A DNA stretch of 64,000 bases, from positions 124,001 to 188,000 of the forward strand of contig NZ_JAFIQV010000006.1 in NCBI RefSeq assembly GCF_017356015.1, in the 5' to 3' direction. The notes under the pieces were generated by a model that was not told the DNA's origin, searched no databases, and worked only from the letters and a program-made list of their open reading frames with translations. The position numbers and the translations under genes are program-made. Of this stretch, positions 48,151 through 59,172 are shown piece by piece (within the stretch, counting starts at the first letter, position 1; every line of letters begins with the position of its first letter). The DNA comes from Azospirillum sp. SYSU D00513. Lineage in GTDB: Bacteria > Pseudomonadota > Alphaproteobacteria > Azospirillales > Azospirillaceae.

Positions 48151-49052
48151 TGAAGCTCTCTCTATGCACAATCACCTTCCGCCATCATTTGCTGTCGCTC
48201 GACGATCTGGCGCGCTGGGCGGCCGCGAACGGCTTCCAGGGCATCGAACTCTGGGGCGCGCACGCCCGGAACATGGCGGGCGACCCGGCGCGCGTGCCCG
48301 AACGCGACGCCGCCTGGCTGGCCGGCTTCGGGCTGTCGGTGCCGATGATCAGCGACTATCTGCCGCTCGAAGGCGACCCGGACGCGCTGCTCGCCGACGC
48401 GTCAGCGCTCTGCCGCTTGGCGAGGCGCTGGGGCGCCCGCAAGATCCGCACCTTCGCCGGAGGCAGCGGCAGCCGCGACACGCCGGCCGACCGGCGGGCG
48501 CTCATCGCGGAGCGGCTGCGCTTGGTCTGCGCGCTGGCGGCGGACCAGGGCCTCTCCCTCCTGGTGGAAACCCATCCGAAGACGCTGGCCGACGGGCTGG
48601 AGGCGACGCTGGCCCTGATCGAGGCGGTGGACCACCCCGCCCTGCGGGTCAATTTCGACGCGCTGCACGTGTGGGAAGCCGGGGACGATCCCGTCGCGGC
48701 CCGTCGCGCGCTGCTCCCGCGCATCGGCCATTACCACCTGAAGAACATCCGCTCGCGGGCGGACCTCGGCGTCTTCGAGGCGGCCAATGTGTATGCTGCG
48801 GCCGGGCGCCGCGACGGCATGGTCCCCCTGTTCGAAGGGGCGGTCGATTACCGGGCCTTCCTCGGGGAACTGATGGAGGAGCCCGGCGCCGAGGCCTCCC
48901 TGGAATGGTTCGGCCGCAACTGCCACGACGTGCTGCGCCATGACTGCCTGGCCGTTTCGGCGCTGGTCACGGCAGATGCGGCGAGCGGCCGGAGCGTGCC
49001 GCCGTGTGAAATTGCCGCGTCCCCGGATCGCCGCCTCCGGGCGGCGTCCTGA
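48150..49052 (+). CDS. asbF: 3-dehydroshikimate dehydratase AsbF
   Basis: This 300-residue TIM-barrel protein of the sugar-phosphate isomerase/AP-endonuclease-2 family starts MKLSLCTITFRHHLLSLDDLARWA. Metal-binding segments are LLVETHPKT, VNFDALHVWE, RIGHYHLKNIRS and LEWFGRN, the Glu, Asp/His, His and Glu ligands of the site. AsbF converts 3-dehydroshikimate to 3,4-dihydroxybenzoate, the catechol of petrobactin. The ATG overlaps the stop of the asbDE gene by 1 bp. A 20-residue Ser/Ala/Arg-rich tail exceeds the Bacillus enzyme. It closes the siderophore operon; the Mrp genes beyond are convergent. Confidence 0.9.
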   Translation: MKLSLCTITFRHHLLSLDDLARWAAANGFQGIELWGAHARNMAGDPARVPERDAAWLAGFGLSVPMISDYLPLEGDPDALLADASALCRLARRWGARKIRTFAGGSGSRDTPADRRALIAERLRLVCALAADQGLSLLVETHPKTLADGLEATLALIEAVDHPALRVNFDALHVWEAGDDPVAARRALLPRIGHYHLKNIRSRADLGVFEAANVYAAAGRRDGMVPLFEGAVDYRAFLGELMEEPGAEASLEWFGRNCHDVLRHDCLAVSALVTADAASGRSVPPCEIAASPDRRLRAAS

Positions 49053-49072
49053 TCCTTCCGGTTGCCTGCCCT

Positions 49073-49483
49073 TTAGGTCGCTTTGCCGCTCGTGCCGGGA
49101 TCGCGGTGAGCCGGCTTGCCGGTGGGAACCGGGCGGTGGAACGTCGCCCAGCCGGTTTTCCGGCCCGTGGCCGGCAGGCTGGCCTGGGTCGACCCGCTGC
49201 GCAGGATGTGCGCCTTGGCGATCATGTAGGCCGACACCGGTGCCGTGAGGAACAGGAACAGCGTGATCAGGACCTCGTGCAGCGACAGGCCACCCCCGAT
49301 GAACGCGAAATACAGCATGGAGCCGATGAGCGTCGCGCCGATGCCGAGCGTGGTGGACTTCGTCGGCCCGTGCAGCCGGCGCATGATGTCCGGCAGCTTG
49401 GCCAGCCCGATGGACCCGACGAGCAGGAAGAAGGTGCCCGTCAGGATCAGGACCGACACGATCAATTCGCCGATGAAGGTCAT
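49073..49483 (-). CDS. mrpG: Na+/H+ antiporter subunit G (MrpG/PhaG)
   Basis: The 136-residue protein has three membrane segments in the first 95 residues (ELIVSVLILTGTFFLLVGSIGL, TTLGIGATLIGSMLYFAF, HEVLITLFLFLTAPVSAYMIA) and the family sequence KLPDIMRRLHGPTKSTTLGIG. A hydrophilic 40-residue tail follows. It is the last subunit gene of the operon, 8 bp after mrpF. By family it is a small membrane subunit required for the assembled Mrp complex. Confidence 0.92.
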   Translation of the reverse strand: MTFIGELIVSVLILTGTFFLLVGSIGLAKLPDIMRRLHGPTKSTTLGIGATLIGSMLYFAFIGGGLSLHEVLITLFLFLTAPVSAYMIAKAHILRSGSTQASLPATGRKTGWATFHRPVPTGKPAHRDPGTSGKAT

Positions 49484-49491
49484 GGTCCCTC

Positions 49492-49761
49492 CTATTCGAT
49501 CACGTTGCCGCGCAGCAGGAACTTGCAGAAGGCGGCCGTCGACAGAAAGCCGACCATGGCGAACAGCAGCGCCGCCTCGAAATACATCGCGGTGGAGTAC
49601 CAGATCCCGACCACGACGATCAGCGCGATCGCGTTGATCACCAGCGTGTCGAGCGCCAGGACGCGGTCCAGCACGTCCGGGCCGGCCACGAGGCGGAAGA
49701 CGTTGAGGAGCATGGCGGCCATGATCCCGCCGAAGGCGACGGCGCAGGCGATGGCGATCAT
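49492..49761 (-). CDS. mrpF: Na+/H+ antiporter subunit F (MrpF/PhaF)
   Basis: The 89-residue protein has three membrane helices, with FRLVAGPDVLDRVLALDTLVINAIALIVV, the conserved core of MrpF. ATG 49761 follows GAAGGAGATCTTCGA, and the gene overlaps mrpE by 4 bp. It is part of the hetero-oligomeric Mrp complex in the cytoplasmic membrane. Length is normal. Confidence 0.93.
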   Translation of the reverse strand: MIAIACAVAFGGIMAAMLLNVFRLVAGPDVLDRVLALDTLVINAIALIVVVGIWYSTAMYFEAALLFAMVGFLSTAAFCKFLLRGNVIE

Positions 49762-50249
49762 TCGAAGATCTCCTTCAAGCGGCGTTCGTACCGGTCCTTG
49801 ATCTGTGCCACCAGGGCGTCCGGATCGTCGGTGTCCAGGCAATGGACCAGCAGCGAGCGCCCATCGGCCGAGGTGTCGGCGCTGACCGTTCCCGGCGTCA
49901 TGGTGATGGTGCCGGCCAGCACCGCGATGGCGTCGTGCGTGCGCAGGTCGAGCGGCACCGTGACGAAGCGCGAACGCAGCGTGTCGGCCCGGCGGAACAG
50001 CACGAGATAGGCGACCTGGATGTTGGACACGCAGATGTCCCAGGCCACGACCAGCAGATAGCCGAGGATCGCCCGCGGGTTGCGCAGGCGGCCCCGGTCC
50101 GGCCAGTACACCCCGGTGAAGCGCGGCACGAGAAGGCCGATGATGAGGCCAAGCACAAGATGGCCGATGGAGAAGTCGTTCGCCAGCAGCAGCCAGACGA
50201 GGACGATCATGACGGTCAGCGAAGGGTGCGGCAGCAGGCGGTTCATCAT
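49758..50249 (-). CDS. mrpE: Na+/H+ antiporter subunit E (MrpE/PhaE)
   Basis: This 163-residue protein has two N-terminal membrane helices (LTVMIVLVWLLLANDFSIGHLVLG) and the family core AWDICVSNIQVAYLVL, VPLDLRTHDAIAVLAGTITMTPGTVSADTS, HCLDTDD. Adjacent ATG codons at 50249 and 50246 both follow GGAGGTGACG. The gene is 2 bp after mrpD. It is an accessory subunit of the complex; it carries no antiporter-type helices. Confidence 0.93.
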   Translation of the reverse strand: MMNRLLPHPSLTVMIVLVWLLLANDFSIGHLVLGLIIGLLVPRFTGVYWPDRGRLRNPRAILGYLLVVAWDICVSNIQVAYLVLFRRADTLRSRFVTVPLDLRTHDAIAVLAGTITMTPGTVSADTSADGRSLLVHCLDTDDPDALVAQIKDRYERRLKEIFE

Positions 50250-50251
50250 CG

Positions 50252-51787
50252 TCACCTCCCCAGGGCCAGTCTCGCATCGGGGCCGAGCACCGCGCCCACA
50301 TAGCCGTCGATGTCCATGATCTGCCGGGCGGTCGCCGCGAAGACGTCGGTCGCCGGACCCGCTCCGACCGTCAGCAGGCCGGCGGCCCCGATCATGCCGG
50401 CGGCGGCGAGGATGGAGGTCAGGGGCAGGCCCGTGCCGTCGGCTGTGAGCGCCTCCTCGGCCCGGACCTCCGCCTTCCAGAAGAGGACGCTGCCGGCCCG
50501 GCTGTAGCCGATGATGACGGCGAGGCTCGTCGCCAGGATCAGGCCCCAGGCCCAGACCGCCGAGGAGGCCTCGCGCACGGCGTCGAGGACCAGCAGCTTG
50601 CCGATGAAGCCGGAGAAGGGCGGCAGGCCCGCCATCACGATCGCCGCCAGGAAGAACAATCCCGAGAGCAGCGTGGCGTGCGGAACCGGCGGGGCGGTCG
50701 TCAGCCGGTCCTCCCAGTGACGGCGATGCCGCACGATCATGTCCGCGACGAGGAAAAGCCCGGCCGCGGCGACCGTCGAATGCACCGCGTAATAGAGTGC
50801 CGCGGCCATGCCGCCCGCGTCGAAGAGGCTGATCGCGATGAGCAGCGATCCCATCGACCAGACCACGGAAAAGGCGACGAGGTCGAGCAGCCGCCGCGTC
50901 GCGAGGACACCCAGGGCGCCGACCACGAGGGTCAGCAGCGCCGCCGGCAGGAGCCACGGCTGCGCCGCGTTGGCCACCGCACCGGCTTCCGCCCCGAACA
51001 CCATGCCGTGCATGCGGATGATGCAGTAGGCGCCGACCTTGGTCATGATCGCGAACAGGGCGGCCACCGGTGCCGGGGCGGCGCCGTAGGCCGTCGGCAG
51101 CCACCAGTGCAGGGGCACCAGCGCCGATTTCAGGGCGAAGACCAGAAGAAGCAGCAGCACGCCCGTGCGCAGGAGCGCCACGTCCCCCTCGGCGACCGCG
51201 CGCGCCTTGACCGCGATGTCGGCCATGTTGAGCGTGCCCGTCGTGGCGTAGATCAGCCCGACCGCGAACAGGAACAGCGTCGAGCCGACCAGATTGACCG
51301 CGACATACTGAAAGCCCGCCCGCAGCCGATAGGCCCCGCCGCCATGGAGCATCAGCCCATAGGACGCGATCAGCATCACCTCGAAGAACACGAACAGGTT
51401 GAAGGCGTCCCCGGTGAGGAAGGCCCCGCCGATCCCCATCAGCTGGAACTGGAACAGCGTGTGGAAATGCCGGCCTTTCGCGTCCCAGCCGCCGCAGGCG
51501 TAGACGACGACCGCGAGCGCCAGCACCGCGGTGACCAGAAGCATCAGCGCCGACAGGCGGTCCAGCACCATCACGACCCCGAAGGGGGCGGGCCAGTTGC
51601 CGAGGAGATAGACGCGGGTCGTTCCGTCCGACGCCAGGATGAACAGCCAGACCGCCGTCGCCAGCAGGAGGAGCGTGGAGACGGTGGAGACGAGCCGCTG
51701 GCGCGCCAGGTCGTGGCTCAGCGCCGTGACCAGGAAGGCCGCGGCGAAGGCCGGCAGGATGATCGGGACGATGATCCAGTGATTCAT
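50252..51787 (-). CDS. mrpD: Na+/H+ antiporter subunit D (MrpD/PhaD)
   Basis: This 511-residue membrane protein is of the NADH-quinone oxidoreductase subunit N/M type: FFEVMLIASYGLMLHG with the conserved Glu, ALKSALVPLHWWLPTAYGAAPAPVAALFAIMTKVGAY with proton-channel Lys and His residues, and MAGLPPFSGFIGKLLVL. About 14 helices are expected. It provides one of the two proton-channel modules of the Mrp complex. ATG 51787 follows GGAG and overlaps mrpC by 4 bp. An in-frame extension far upstream overlaps other mrp genes and is not coding. Confidence 0.94.
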   Translation of the reverse strand: MNHWIIVPIILPAFAAAFLVTALSHDLARQRLVSTVSTLLLLATAVWLFILASDGTTRVYLLGNWPAPFGVVMVLDRLSALMLLVTAVLALAVVVYACGGWDAKGRHFHTLFQFQLMGIGGAFLTGDAFNLFVFFEVMLIASYGLMLHGGGAYRLRAGFQYVAVNLVGSTLFLFAVGLIYATTGTLNMADIAVKARAVAEGDVALLRTGVLLLLLVFALKSALVPLHWWLPTAYGAAPAPVAALFAIMTKVGAYCIIRMHGMVFGAEAGAVANAAQPWLLPAALLTLVVGALGVLATRRLLDLVAFSVVWSMGSLLIAISLFDAGGMAAALYYAVHSTVAAAGLFLVADMIVRHRRHWEDRLTTAPPVPHATLLSGLFFLAAIVMAGLPPFSGFIGKLLVLDAVREASSAVWAWGLILATSLAVIIGYSRAGSVLFWKAEVRAEEALTADGTGLPLTSILAAAGMIGAAGLLTVGAGPATDVFAATARQIMDIDGYVGAVLGPDARLALGR

Positions 51788-52149
51788 CGATGGCTCCGGT
51801 CCGGGACGCCGGGGATCCCGTCCTCGCCGCGCTCGGCGTTCCCTGCGTCGCTGCCGGTCTCGAGGAACCCGCGCAAGGCAAGCACCACGATCAGCGCCGT
51901 CATGCCGAAGGAGATCACGATGGCGGTCAGCACCAGCGCCTGCGGCAGCGGGTCGGCGTAGCCGGGAGACCCCGTCGCGATGATGGGAGGACGGTCCACG
52001 GTCAGGCGCCCCATGGCGAAAAGGAACAGGTTCACCGCGTAGGTGAGAAAGGCCAGGCCGATGATGACGGGGAAGGTCTGCCGGAGCAGCGCCAGGTAGA
52101 TGCCCGTCGCGGTCAGCACGGCTATGCCGCTGGCGATCAGGAACTCCAT
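51784..52149 (-). CDS. mrpC: Na+/H+ antiporter subunit C (MrpC/PhaC, NuoK-like)
   Basis: The 121-residue protein has three helices like NuoK: LIASGIAVLTATGIYLALL, FPVIIGLAFLTYAVNLFLFAMG, and DPLPQALVLTAIVISFGMTALIVVLAL, the last with the conserved DPLPQALVLTAIVI signature. A 25-residue hydrophilic tail follows. Its ribosome-binding site (GGGAG) has been duplicated by a 15-bp tandem repeat just upstream. It overlaps mrpD by 4 bp. Confidence 0.94.
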   Translation of the reverse strand: MEFLIASGIAVLTATGIYLALLRQTFPVIIGLAFLTYAVNLFLFAMGRLTVDRPPIIATGSPGYADPLPQALVLTAIVISFGMTALIVVLALRGFLETGSDAGNAERGEDGIPGVPDRSHR

Positions 52150-52150
52150 G

Positions 52151-52179
52151 CCAGGTCTCCCATGTCCAGGTCTCCCATG

Positions 52180-52180
<1 letters not shown>
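52151..52180. repeat. 15-bp exact tandem duplication over the mrpC ribosome-binding site
   Basis: CCAGGTCTCCCATGT occurs at 52151-52165 and 52166-52180 without a mismatch. Read on the minus strand each copy contains GGGAG, so mrpC has two Shine-Dalgarno sequences 15 bp apart, the nearer 8 bp before its ATG at 52149. The repeat also abuts the stop of mrpA. Confidence 0.92.
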
Positions 52181-55053
<2,873 letters not shown>

Positions 55054-55321
55054 GGTCGCGGCTGGCTCTCCACGGTGGGCACTGTGGCCCTAACCATTCC
55101 AGCGCGCAGAAGTTTCATCAGTTTTGGCACCGGCGCGTCATGTATCTGAGCTGCCGGATCCAGAGTTCATGATGGTGCATGTAAAATCCATGCGTGGTGC
55201 GGACTTGCGGAGTAAACGGACCAGACTTTTTGCACGCTATGTCATGTAATCGCAGGCATATCGAACAGGCTGTCGACACTCTGATCTTCAAATGGCAGGC
55301 GGTAGGAACGGGGGAAGGGGC
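55054..55321 (-). promoter_or_regulatory. Upstream region of the mrp operon (268 bp, no gene)
   Basis: The base composition is lower in GC than the neighbouring genes. GCATG at 55177-55181 and CATGC at 55189-55193 form a 5-bp dyad around TAAAATC. CTTTTTGCACGCTATGTCATGTAATCG near 55233 has T-rich and CATG motifs. It probably carries the mrp promoter and the end of the hydroxyacid dehydrogenase transcript; no hairpin terminator is obvious. Confidence 0.3.
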
Positions 55322-56209
55322 TCAGCGGTGCCCACCGGTTCCGTTCAGGGCGTGATAGCTGCGGATGACCTGGCTGTCGTCGGCCGCCCCGTCGCCGCGC
55401 CCGGAGGTGGAGAGGAAGAGCTGGTGGGCGACGGCGGCCAGCGGCAGCGCCGCCTTGGCGTCGCGCCCCGCCTCCAGCACGATGCCGAGATCCTTGACGA
55501 AGATGTCCACGGCGCTGGTGATCTCGGGATTGTCCTTCATCATGCGCGGGCCGCGGTCCTTCAGCATCCAGCTCGACGCCGAGGAACCGCCCATGATCTC
55601 CAGCAGGACGGCCGGATCGACGCCCATCTTGGCCGCGAGCGCGAAGGCCTCCGCCGTCACGGCGATGTGCACGCCGCACAGCAGCTGGTTCACGGTCTTG
55701 ACGGTGGCGCCCTGGCCCGGTTTCTCGCCGACGTGGAAGAGCTTGTCGCCCATCGCGGCCAGCACGGGCCTGACCGCTTCGAAGACTGCCGGCGGGGCCG
55801 CCGCCATGATGGTGAGCGTTCCGCCGGCCGCGCCCACGGTGCCGCCCGACACGGGCGCGTCGATGAACCGCCGGCCGGCCGCTTCCACCCGCGCGGCCAG
55901 GGATGCCACCGCGCCGGGCGGGCAGGTCGCCATCAGCACGACGGCCCCGTTTCGCGGCAGCGCGTCGAGGGCGCATTCGGCGAAGAGCACGGTTTCGGCC
56001 TGCGCCGCGTTCACCACCATCAGAACCAGGGCGTCGGCCCCGCTCGCGGCCTCCGCGGCCGTTGAAGCCGCGGCGCCGCCGGCCCGCTCCAGGGCCGCGA
56101 CGGACTCGCGCCGCATGTCATGGCCGCGGACAGCGAAACCCTTCTTCAGGAGATTGCCGGCCATGGGCAGCCCCATGGAGCCGAGACCGATGAACCCGAC
56201 CGTCGTCAT
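55322..56209 (-). CDS. 3-hydroxyisobutyrate dehydrogenase-family NAD(P)-dependent hydroxyacid dehydrogenase
   Basis: This 295-residue protein has VGFIGLGSMGLPMAGNLLKKGF for cofactor binding, FIDAPVSGGTVGAAGGTLTIM for substrate binding, and VKTVNQLLCGVHIAVTAEAFALA with the catalytic Lys. The late GGSSASSWMLKDRGPRMMK region resembles L-threonate dehydrogenase and tartronate semialdehyde reductase relatives. ATG 56209 follows GGGAGG. It is the last gene of the TRAP/transketolase operon, 45 bp after dctM. It probably oxidises or reduces a C3-C4 hydroxyacid; which one cannot be told from sequence. Confidence 0.88.
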   Translation of the reverse strand: MTTVGFIGLGSMGLPMAGNLLKKGFAVRGHDMRRESVAALERAGGAAASTAAEAASGADALVLMVVNAAQAETVLFAECALDALPRNGAVVLMATCPPGAVASLAARVEAAGRRFIDAPVSGGTVGAAGGTLTIMAAAPPAVFEAVRPVLAAMGDKLFHVGEKPGQGATVKTVNQLLCGVHIAVTAEAFALAAKMGVDPAVLLEIMGGSSASSWMLKDRGPRMMKDNPEITSAVDIFVKDLGIVLEAGRDAKAALPLAAVAHQLFLSTSGRGDGAADDSQVIRSYHALNGTGGHR

Positions 56210-56254
56210 TGCCGATCCTCCCATTTCCCTTGGTTCGTCGTTGTTTGCGGCGGC

Positions 56255-57514
56255 TCAGTACAGGATGACCGCCGGCACATAGGACACGAGCCCCAGCACG
56301 GTGAGGGCCACGAGGTAGAAGGGCCACAGCTCCCGCACGATGGCCCCGATGGGCTCGCGCGAGATCGCGGCGGAGATGAACAGGGTGGTCCCGATCGGCG
56401 GGGTGAAAAGGCCTATGCTGAGGTTCACGGCCATCATGATCCCGAGCTGGATGACGTCCAGCCCGATGGCCGCACCCACCGCGACGAAGGTCGGGCCGAG
56501 CAGCAGGATCGCCGCCGGAAGGTCCAGGAACATGCCGACCACCAGCATGATCAGGTTCATGGCGAGGATGATCAGCCAGGGCTCCTTGAGCACGCCCTGG
56601 GCGTATTCCGTCACGGCGTTCGGGATCGCCTCCACGATCAGGACGTATCCGACGAGGTTGGAGGCCGCGATGACCAGCATCACGACGCCCGTGGTGATCA
56701 CCGTGGCCACGAGTGCGGCATGGACGCGCTTGACCGTGAGGTCGCGGTAGATGAGCGCGCTGACCAACAGCGCGTAGGCGACGGCGACGACGCTCACCTC
56801 GGTCGGGGTGGCGATGCCCGCGCGCAGCAGCACGACGATGAAGGCGGGCATCAGGAGGGCCGGAAGGGCGGAGAGCATGGCCCGGCCGATGTCCTTGAGG
56901 CCGCCGGTGCCGGCCAGGAGCGGGAAGCCGCGCAGGCGGCCGCTCAGGTAGCAGACGGCCATCATGCCGGATGCCAGCATCAGCCCCGGCAGGATGCCGG
57001 CCAGGAACAGCGACGCGATGGAGGCGTTCGAGACGGCCGCGTAGAGGATGAGCGGGATGGAGGGCGGGATCAGCCCGGCGATGACGGAGGAGGAGGCGGT
57101 CACGGCGGCGCTGAAGGCCGGCGGATAACCCTCCTTCTTCTGCCAGGGGATTAGCATCGCGCCGAGTGCGGAGGCTTCCGCCACGGCGGAGCCGGACACG
57201 CCGCCGAAGATGGTCGAGCCGACGACGGTGACCTGGGCGAGCCCGCCGTGGAAGCGGCCGACGAGCGATGCTGCGAAGCGGACGAGCTTCTGGCCCAGCG
57301 TCCCACTCATCATCAGGGCGCCGGACAGGACGAAGAAGGGGATGGCCAGGAGCGGGAAGCTCTGCGTCGGCTGGAAAAGCTTCACGACCGCGACGACGGT
57401 CGGCACCGAGCCCAGCGTCATGACGGCGACGCCCGAGCTGATGACGAGGGCGTAGCCCACCGGGAAGGCGAGCAGCAGGAGGACGCCGAAAACGGAAACC
57501 ATGAGCAGGGTCAT
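56255..57514 (-). CDS. TRAP transporter large permease (DctM)
   Basis: This 419-residue inner-membrane protein has about 12-13 segments. Conserved parts are LLAIPFFVLSGALMMSGTLGQKLVRFAASLVGRFHGGLAQVTVVGSTIFGGVSGSAVAEASALG, VIAGLIPPSIPLILYAAVSN, MFLDLPAAILLLGPTFVAVG and FTPPIGTTLFISAAIS. It is the elevator subunit of the Na+-driven TRAP transporter formed with the DctQ and DctP proteins encoded just upstream, with which it overlaps by 4 bp. Substrate is set by the DctP protein. Confidence 0.95.
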   Translation of the reverse strand: MTLLMVSVFGVLLLLAFPVGYALVISSGVAVMTLGSVPTVVAVVKLFQPTQSFPLLAIPFFVLSGALMMSGTLGQKLVRFAASLVGRFHGGLAQVTVVGSTIFGGVSGSAVAEASALGAMLIPWQKKEGYPPAFSAAVTASSSVIAGLIPPSIPLILYAAVSNASIASLFLAGILPGLMLASGMMAVCYLSGRLRGFPLLAGTGGLKDIGRAMLSALPALLMPAFIVVLLRAGIATPTEVSVVAVAYALLVSALIYRDLTVKRVHAALVATVITTGVVMLVIAASNLVGYVLIVEAIPNAVTEYAQGVLKEPWLIILAMNLIMLVVGMFLDLPAAILLLGPTFVAVGAAIGLDVIQLGIMMAVNLSIGLFTPPIGTTLFISAAISREPIGAIVRELWPFYLVALTVLGLVSYVPAVILY

Positions 57515-58071
57515 TGATGGTCCTCCGGACCTTGGGCGCGCACCGCGAGCGGATCCTCGGCGACGAGCAGCCGCGCGAAGGTGGTGGCCGCGGTCAGCCC
57601 GACGCCGACGAATCCGGCGATCAGGGACAGGTAGGCATAGTGGGCGGAGATCCCGGTCACCGGAAAGACCTCGGTGCCGGTGATCTCGATCACGTCCATG
57701 CCGATGTAGGCGAGATAGAAGAAGGTCGCGCCGATCACGGCCTGCATCGCCAGCAGCAGGGCCCGGGCGGCACCCCGGCCGAGGAAGCCGAAGACGATCG
57801 TGACCGCGATGTGCGCGCCGCGCTGCGCGCCGAGCACGATCCCGCCCATGACCAGCCAGGGGAACAGGATGTTCGGCATTTCCGACGGCCAGCCGAGGCC
57901 CTGGGTCGTGAGGTAACGGACGACCACCTCCGCCCCGAGCGACAGGAACAGAAGCACCAGCGCAAGGACCGAGACGACCGTGGCGGCGACGGCGATGGCC
58001 GTGTCCACCACGTGGATGGCGGAGGCGGCAAGGCCGGCCTCCGTCACCTCCTGCTCGCGCAGGATGTCCAT
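57511..58071 (-). CDS. TRAP transporter small permease (DctQ)
   Basis: This 186-residue protein has four membrane segments: TAIAVAATVVSVLALVLLFLSLGAEVVVRYL with the family EVVVRY motif, WPSEMPNILFPWLVMGGIVLG, the GAHIAVTIVFGFL loop, and a C-terminal LSLIAGFVGVGLTAATTFARLL. ATG 58071 overlaps the binding-protein stop by 1 bp. It forms the scaffold subunit with DctM in the inner membrane. Confidence 0.93.
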   Translation of the reverse strand: MDILREQEVTEAGLAASAIHVVDTAIAVAATVVSVLALVLLFLSLGAEVVVRYLTTQGLGWPSEMPNILFPWLVMGGIVLGAQRGAHIAVTIVFGFLGRGAARALLLAMQAVIGATFFYLAYIGMDVIEITGTEVFPVTGISAHYAYLSLIAGFVGVGLTAATTFARLLVAEDPLAVRAQGPEDHQ

Positions 58072-59051
58072 CAGGGCTTCGCCGCCGCGGAGGCTTCCGC
58101 CCGGACGAGCGCGGTCAGCTCGGGGAACTGCTTCTCCCACTTCTCGTAGACGGGCTTGACCTTGGCGAGGAAGGGAGCCGGATCGACCGTGTTGAACTGG
58201 ACGCCGGCCGCTTCCATCTTGCCGCGAAGCTCGTTGTCGGCCTTCTGCGACATTTCCCGGTTCAGCCGGCCGGCCTCGGCCGCGGCCGCGATCACCGCCT
58301 GCTGGTCCGCCTTGGAGAGGCCGTCGAAGACCATCTTGCTGGCGAGCACCGGTGTCGATTCGTACTTGTGCCCGGTCAGGGTGACGTATTTCTGAACCTC
58401 GTGCAGCTTCGAGGAGTAGATGTTCATCAGCGGATTCTCCTGCCCGTCGACCACGCCCTGCTGGAGCGCGATGTAGAGTTCGGAGAAGGGCATCGGCGTC
58501 GGGTTCGCGCCCAGCGCCTTGTAGATGTCCACCGTGATGGGGTCCGGCGGGGTGCGGATCTTCACGCCCGCCAGATCCTCCGGCGTCTTGATCGGCCGCA
58601 CGTTGTTGCTGGTGTGCCGGATGCCGTTGTCCCAGAGGGCGAGGAGGACGAGACCCTTCTCCTTGGCATGGCCGCCGAGCCGCTCGCCGACGGGGCCATC
58701 GAGCAGCTTCCAGGCCTGCGGCAGATCCTGGACGAGGAAGGGAAGGCCGATCACGGAGAATTGCGGTACGACGCCGGAGGTCGCCCCCTGCGAATTGGCG
58801 CTGAAGGCCATCGTGCCGAGCCGCATGCTGGTCAGCGCCTCGACGTCGTCGCCATACTGGGCGCTGCCGCCGACCTGCACCTTCACGCGGCCGTTGGTCT
58901 TCTGTTCGACCAGCTCGGCGAATTTCAGCGACGCTTCGGACTTGGGATTGCCGGGCGCTGCGTTGTGGGCCATGCGCAGGACCTGCTGCGACCAGGCCGG
59001 TGAAGCGGCGAGCGTGACGCCCACGGCGAGCGCGAGAAGCATCTTCTTCAC
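58071..59051 (-). CDS. TRAP transporter substrate-binding protein (DctP)
   Basis: This 326-residue periplasmic protein starts at GTG 59051 with GGAGGAA upstream and a signal peptide (MKKMLLALAVGVTLAASPAW, cleavage near WSQ). The DctP pattern is complete: RMAHNAAPGNPKSEASLKFAELV, GLPFLVQDLPQAW, LAGVKIRTPPDPITVDIYKALGANPTPMPFSELY with the ligand arginine, and DGQENPLMNIYSSKLHEVQKYVTLTGH. It captures the substrate of the operon, probably a sugar acid or polyol-derived acid. A GC hairpin lies between it and the transketolase genes. Confidence 0.94.
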   Translation of the reverse strand: MKKMLLALAVGVTLAASPAWSQQVLRMAHNAAPGNPKSEASLKFAELVEQKTNGRVKVQVGGSAQYGDDVEALTSMRLGTMAFSANSQGATSGVVPQFSVIGLPFLVQDLPQAWKLLDGPVGERLGGHAKEKGLVLLALWDNGIRHTSNNVRPIKTPEDLAGVKIRTPPDPITVDIYKALGANPTPMPFSELYIALQQGVVDGQENPLMNIYSSKLHEVQKYVTLTGHKYESTPVLASKMVFDGLSKADQQAVIAAAAEAGRLNREMSQKADNELRGKMEAAGVQFNTVDPAPFLAKVKPVYEKWEKQFPELTALVRAEASAAAKP

Positions 59052-59076
59052 GATTTCCTCCAGTTTTGTGATTTGC

Positions 59077-59098
59077 GGCGCCCCCGTCCGGGGGCGCC
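59077..59098 (-). terminator. 9-bp GC hairpin between the transketolase and TRAP genes
   Basis: GGCGCCCCC at 59077-59085 pairs perfectly with GGGGGCGCC at 59090-59098 around a 4-nt loop. There is no U-run on the minus strand, so it is more likely a processing or stability element that sets the level of the binding-protein mRNA than a full terminator. Confidence 0.5.
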
Positions 59099-59172
59099 AG
59101 TTTGGCCCCCGCACCCGCCGCGCCCGGGCTTTCAGTTCCGCATCGGCGGACGCGTGGCCGTGCCGGTCCGGC

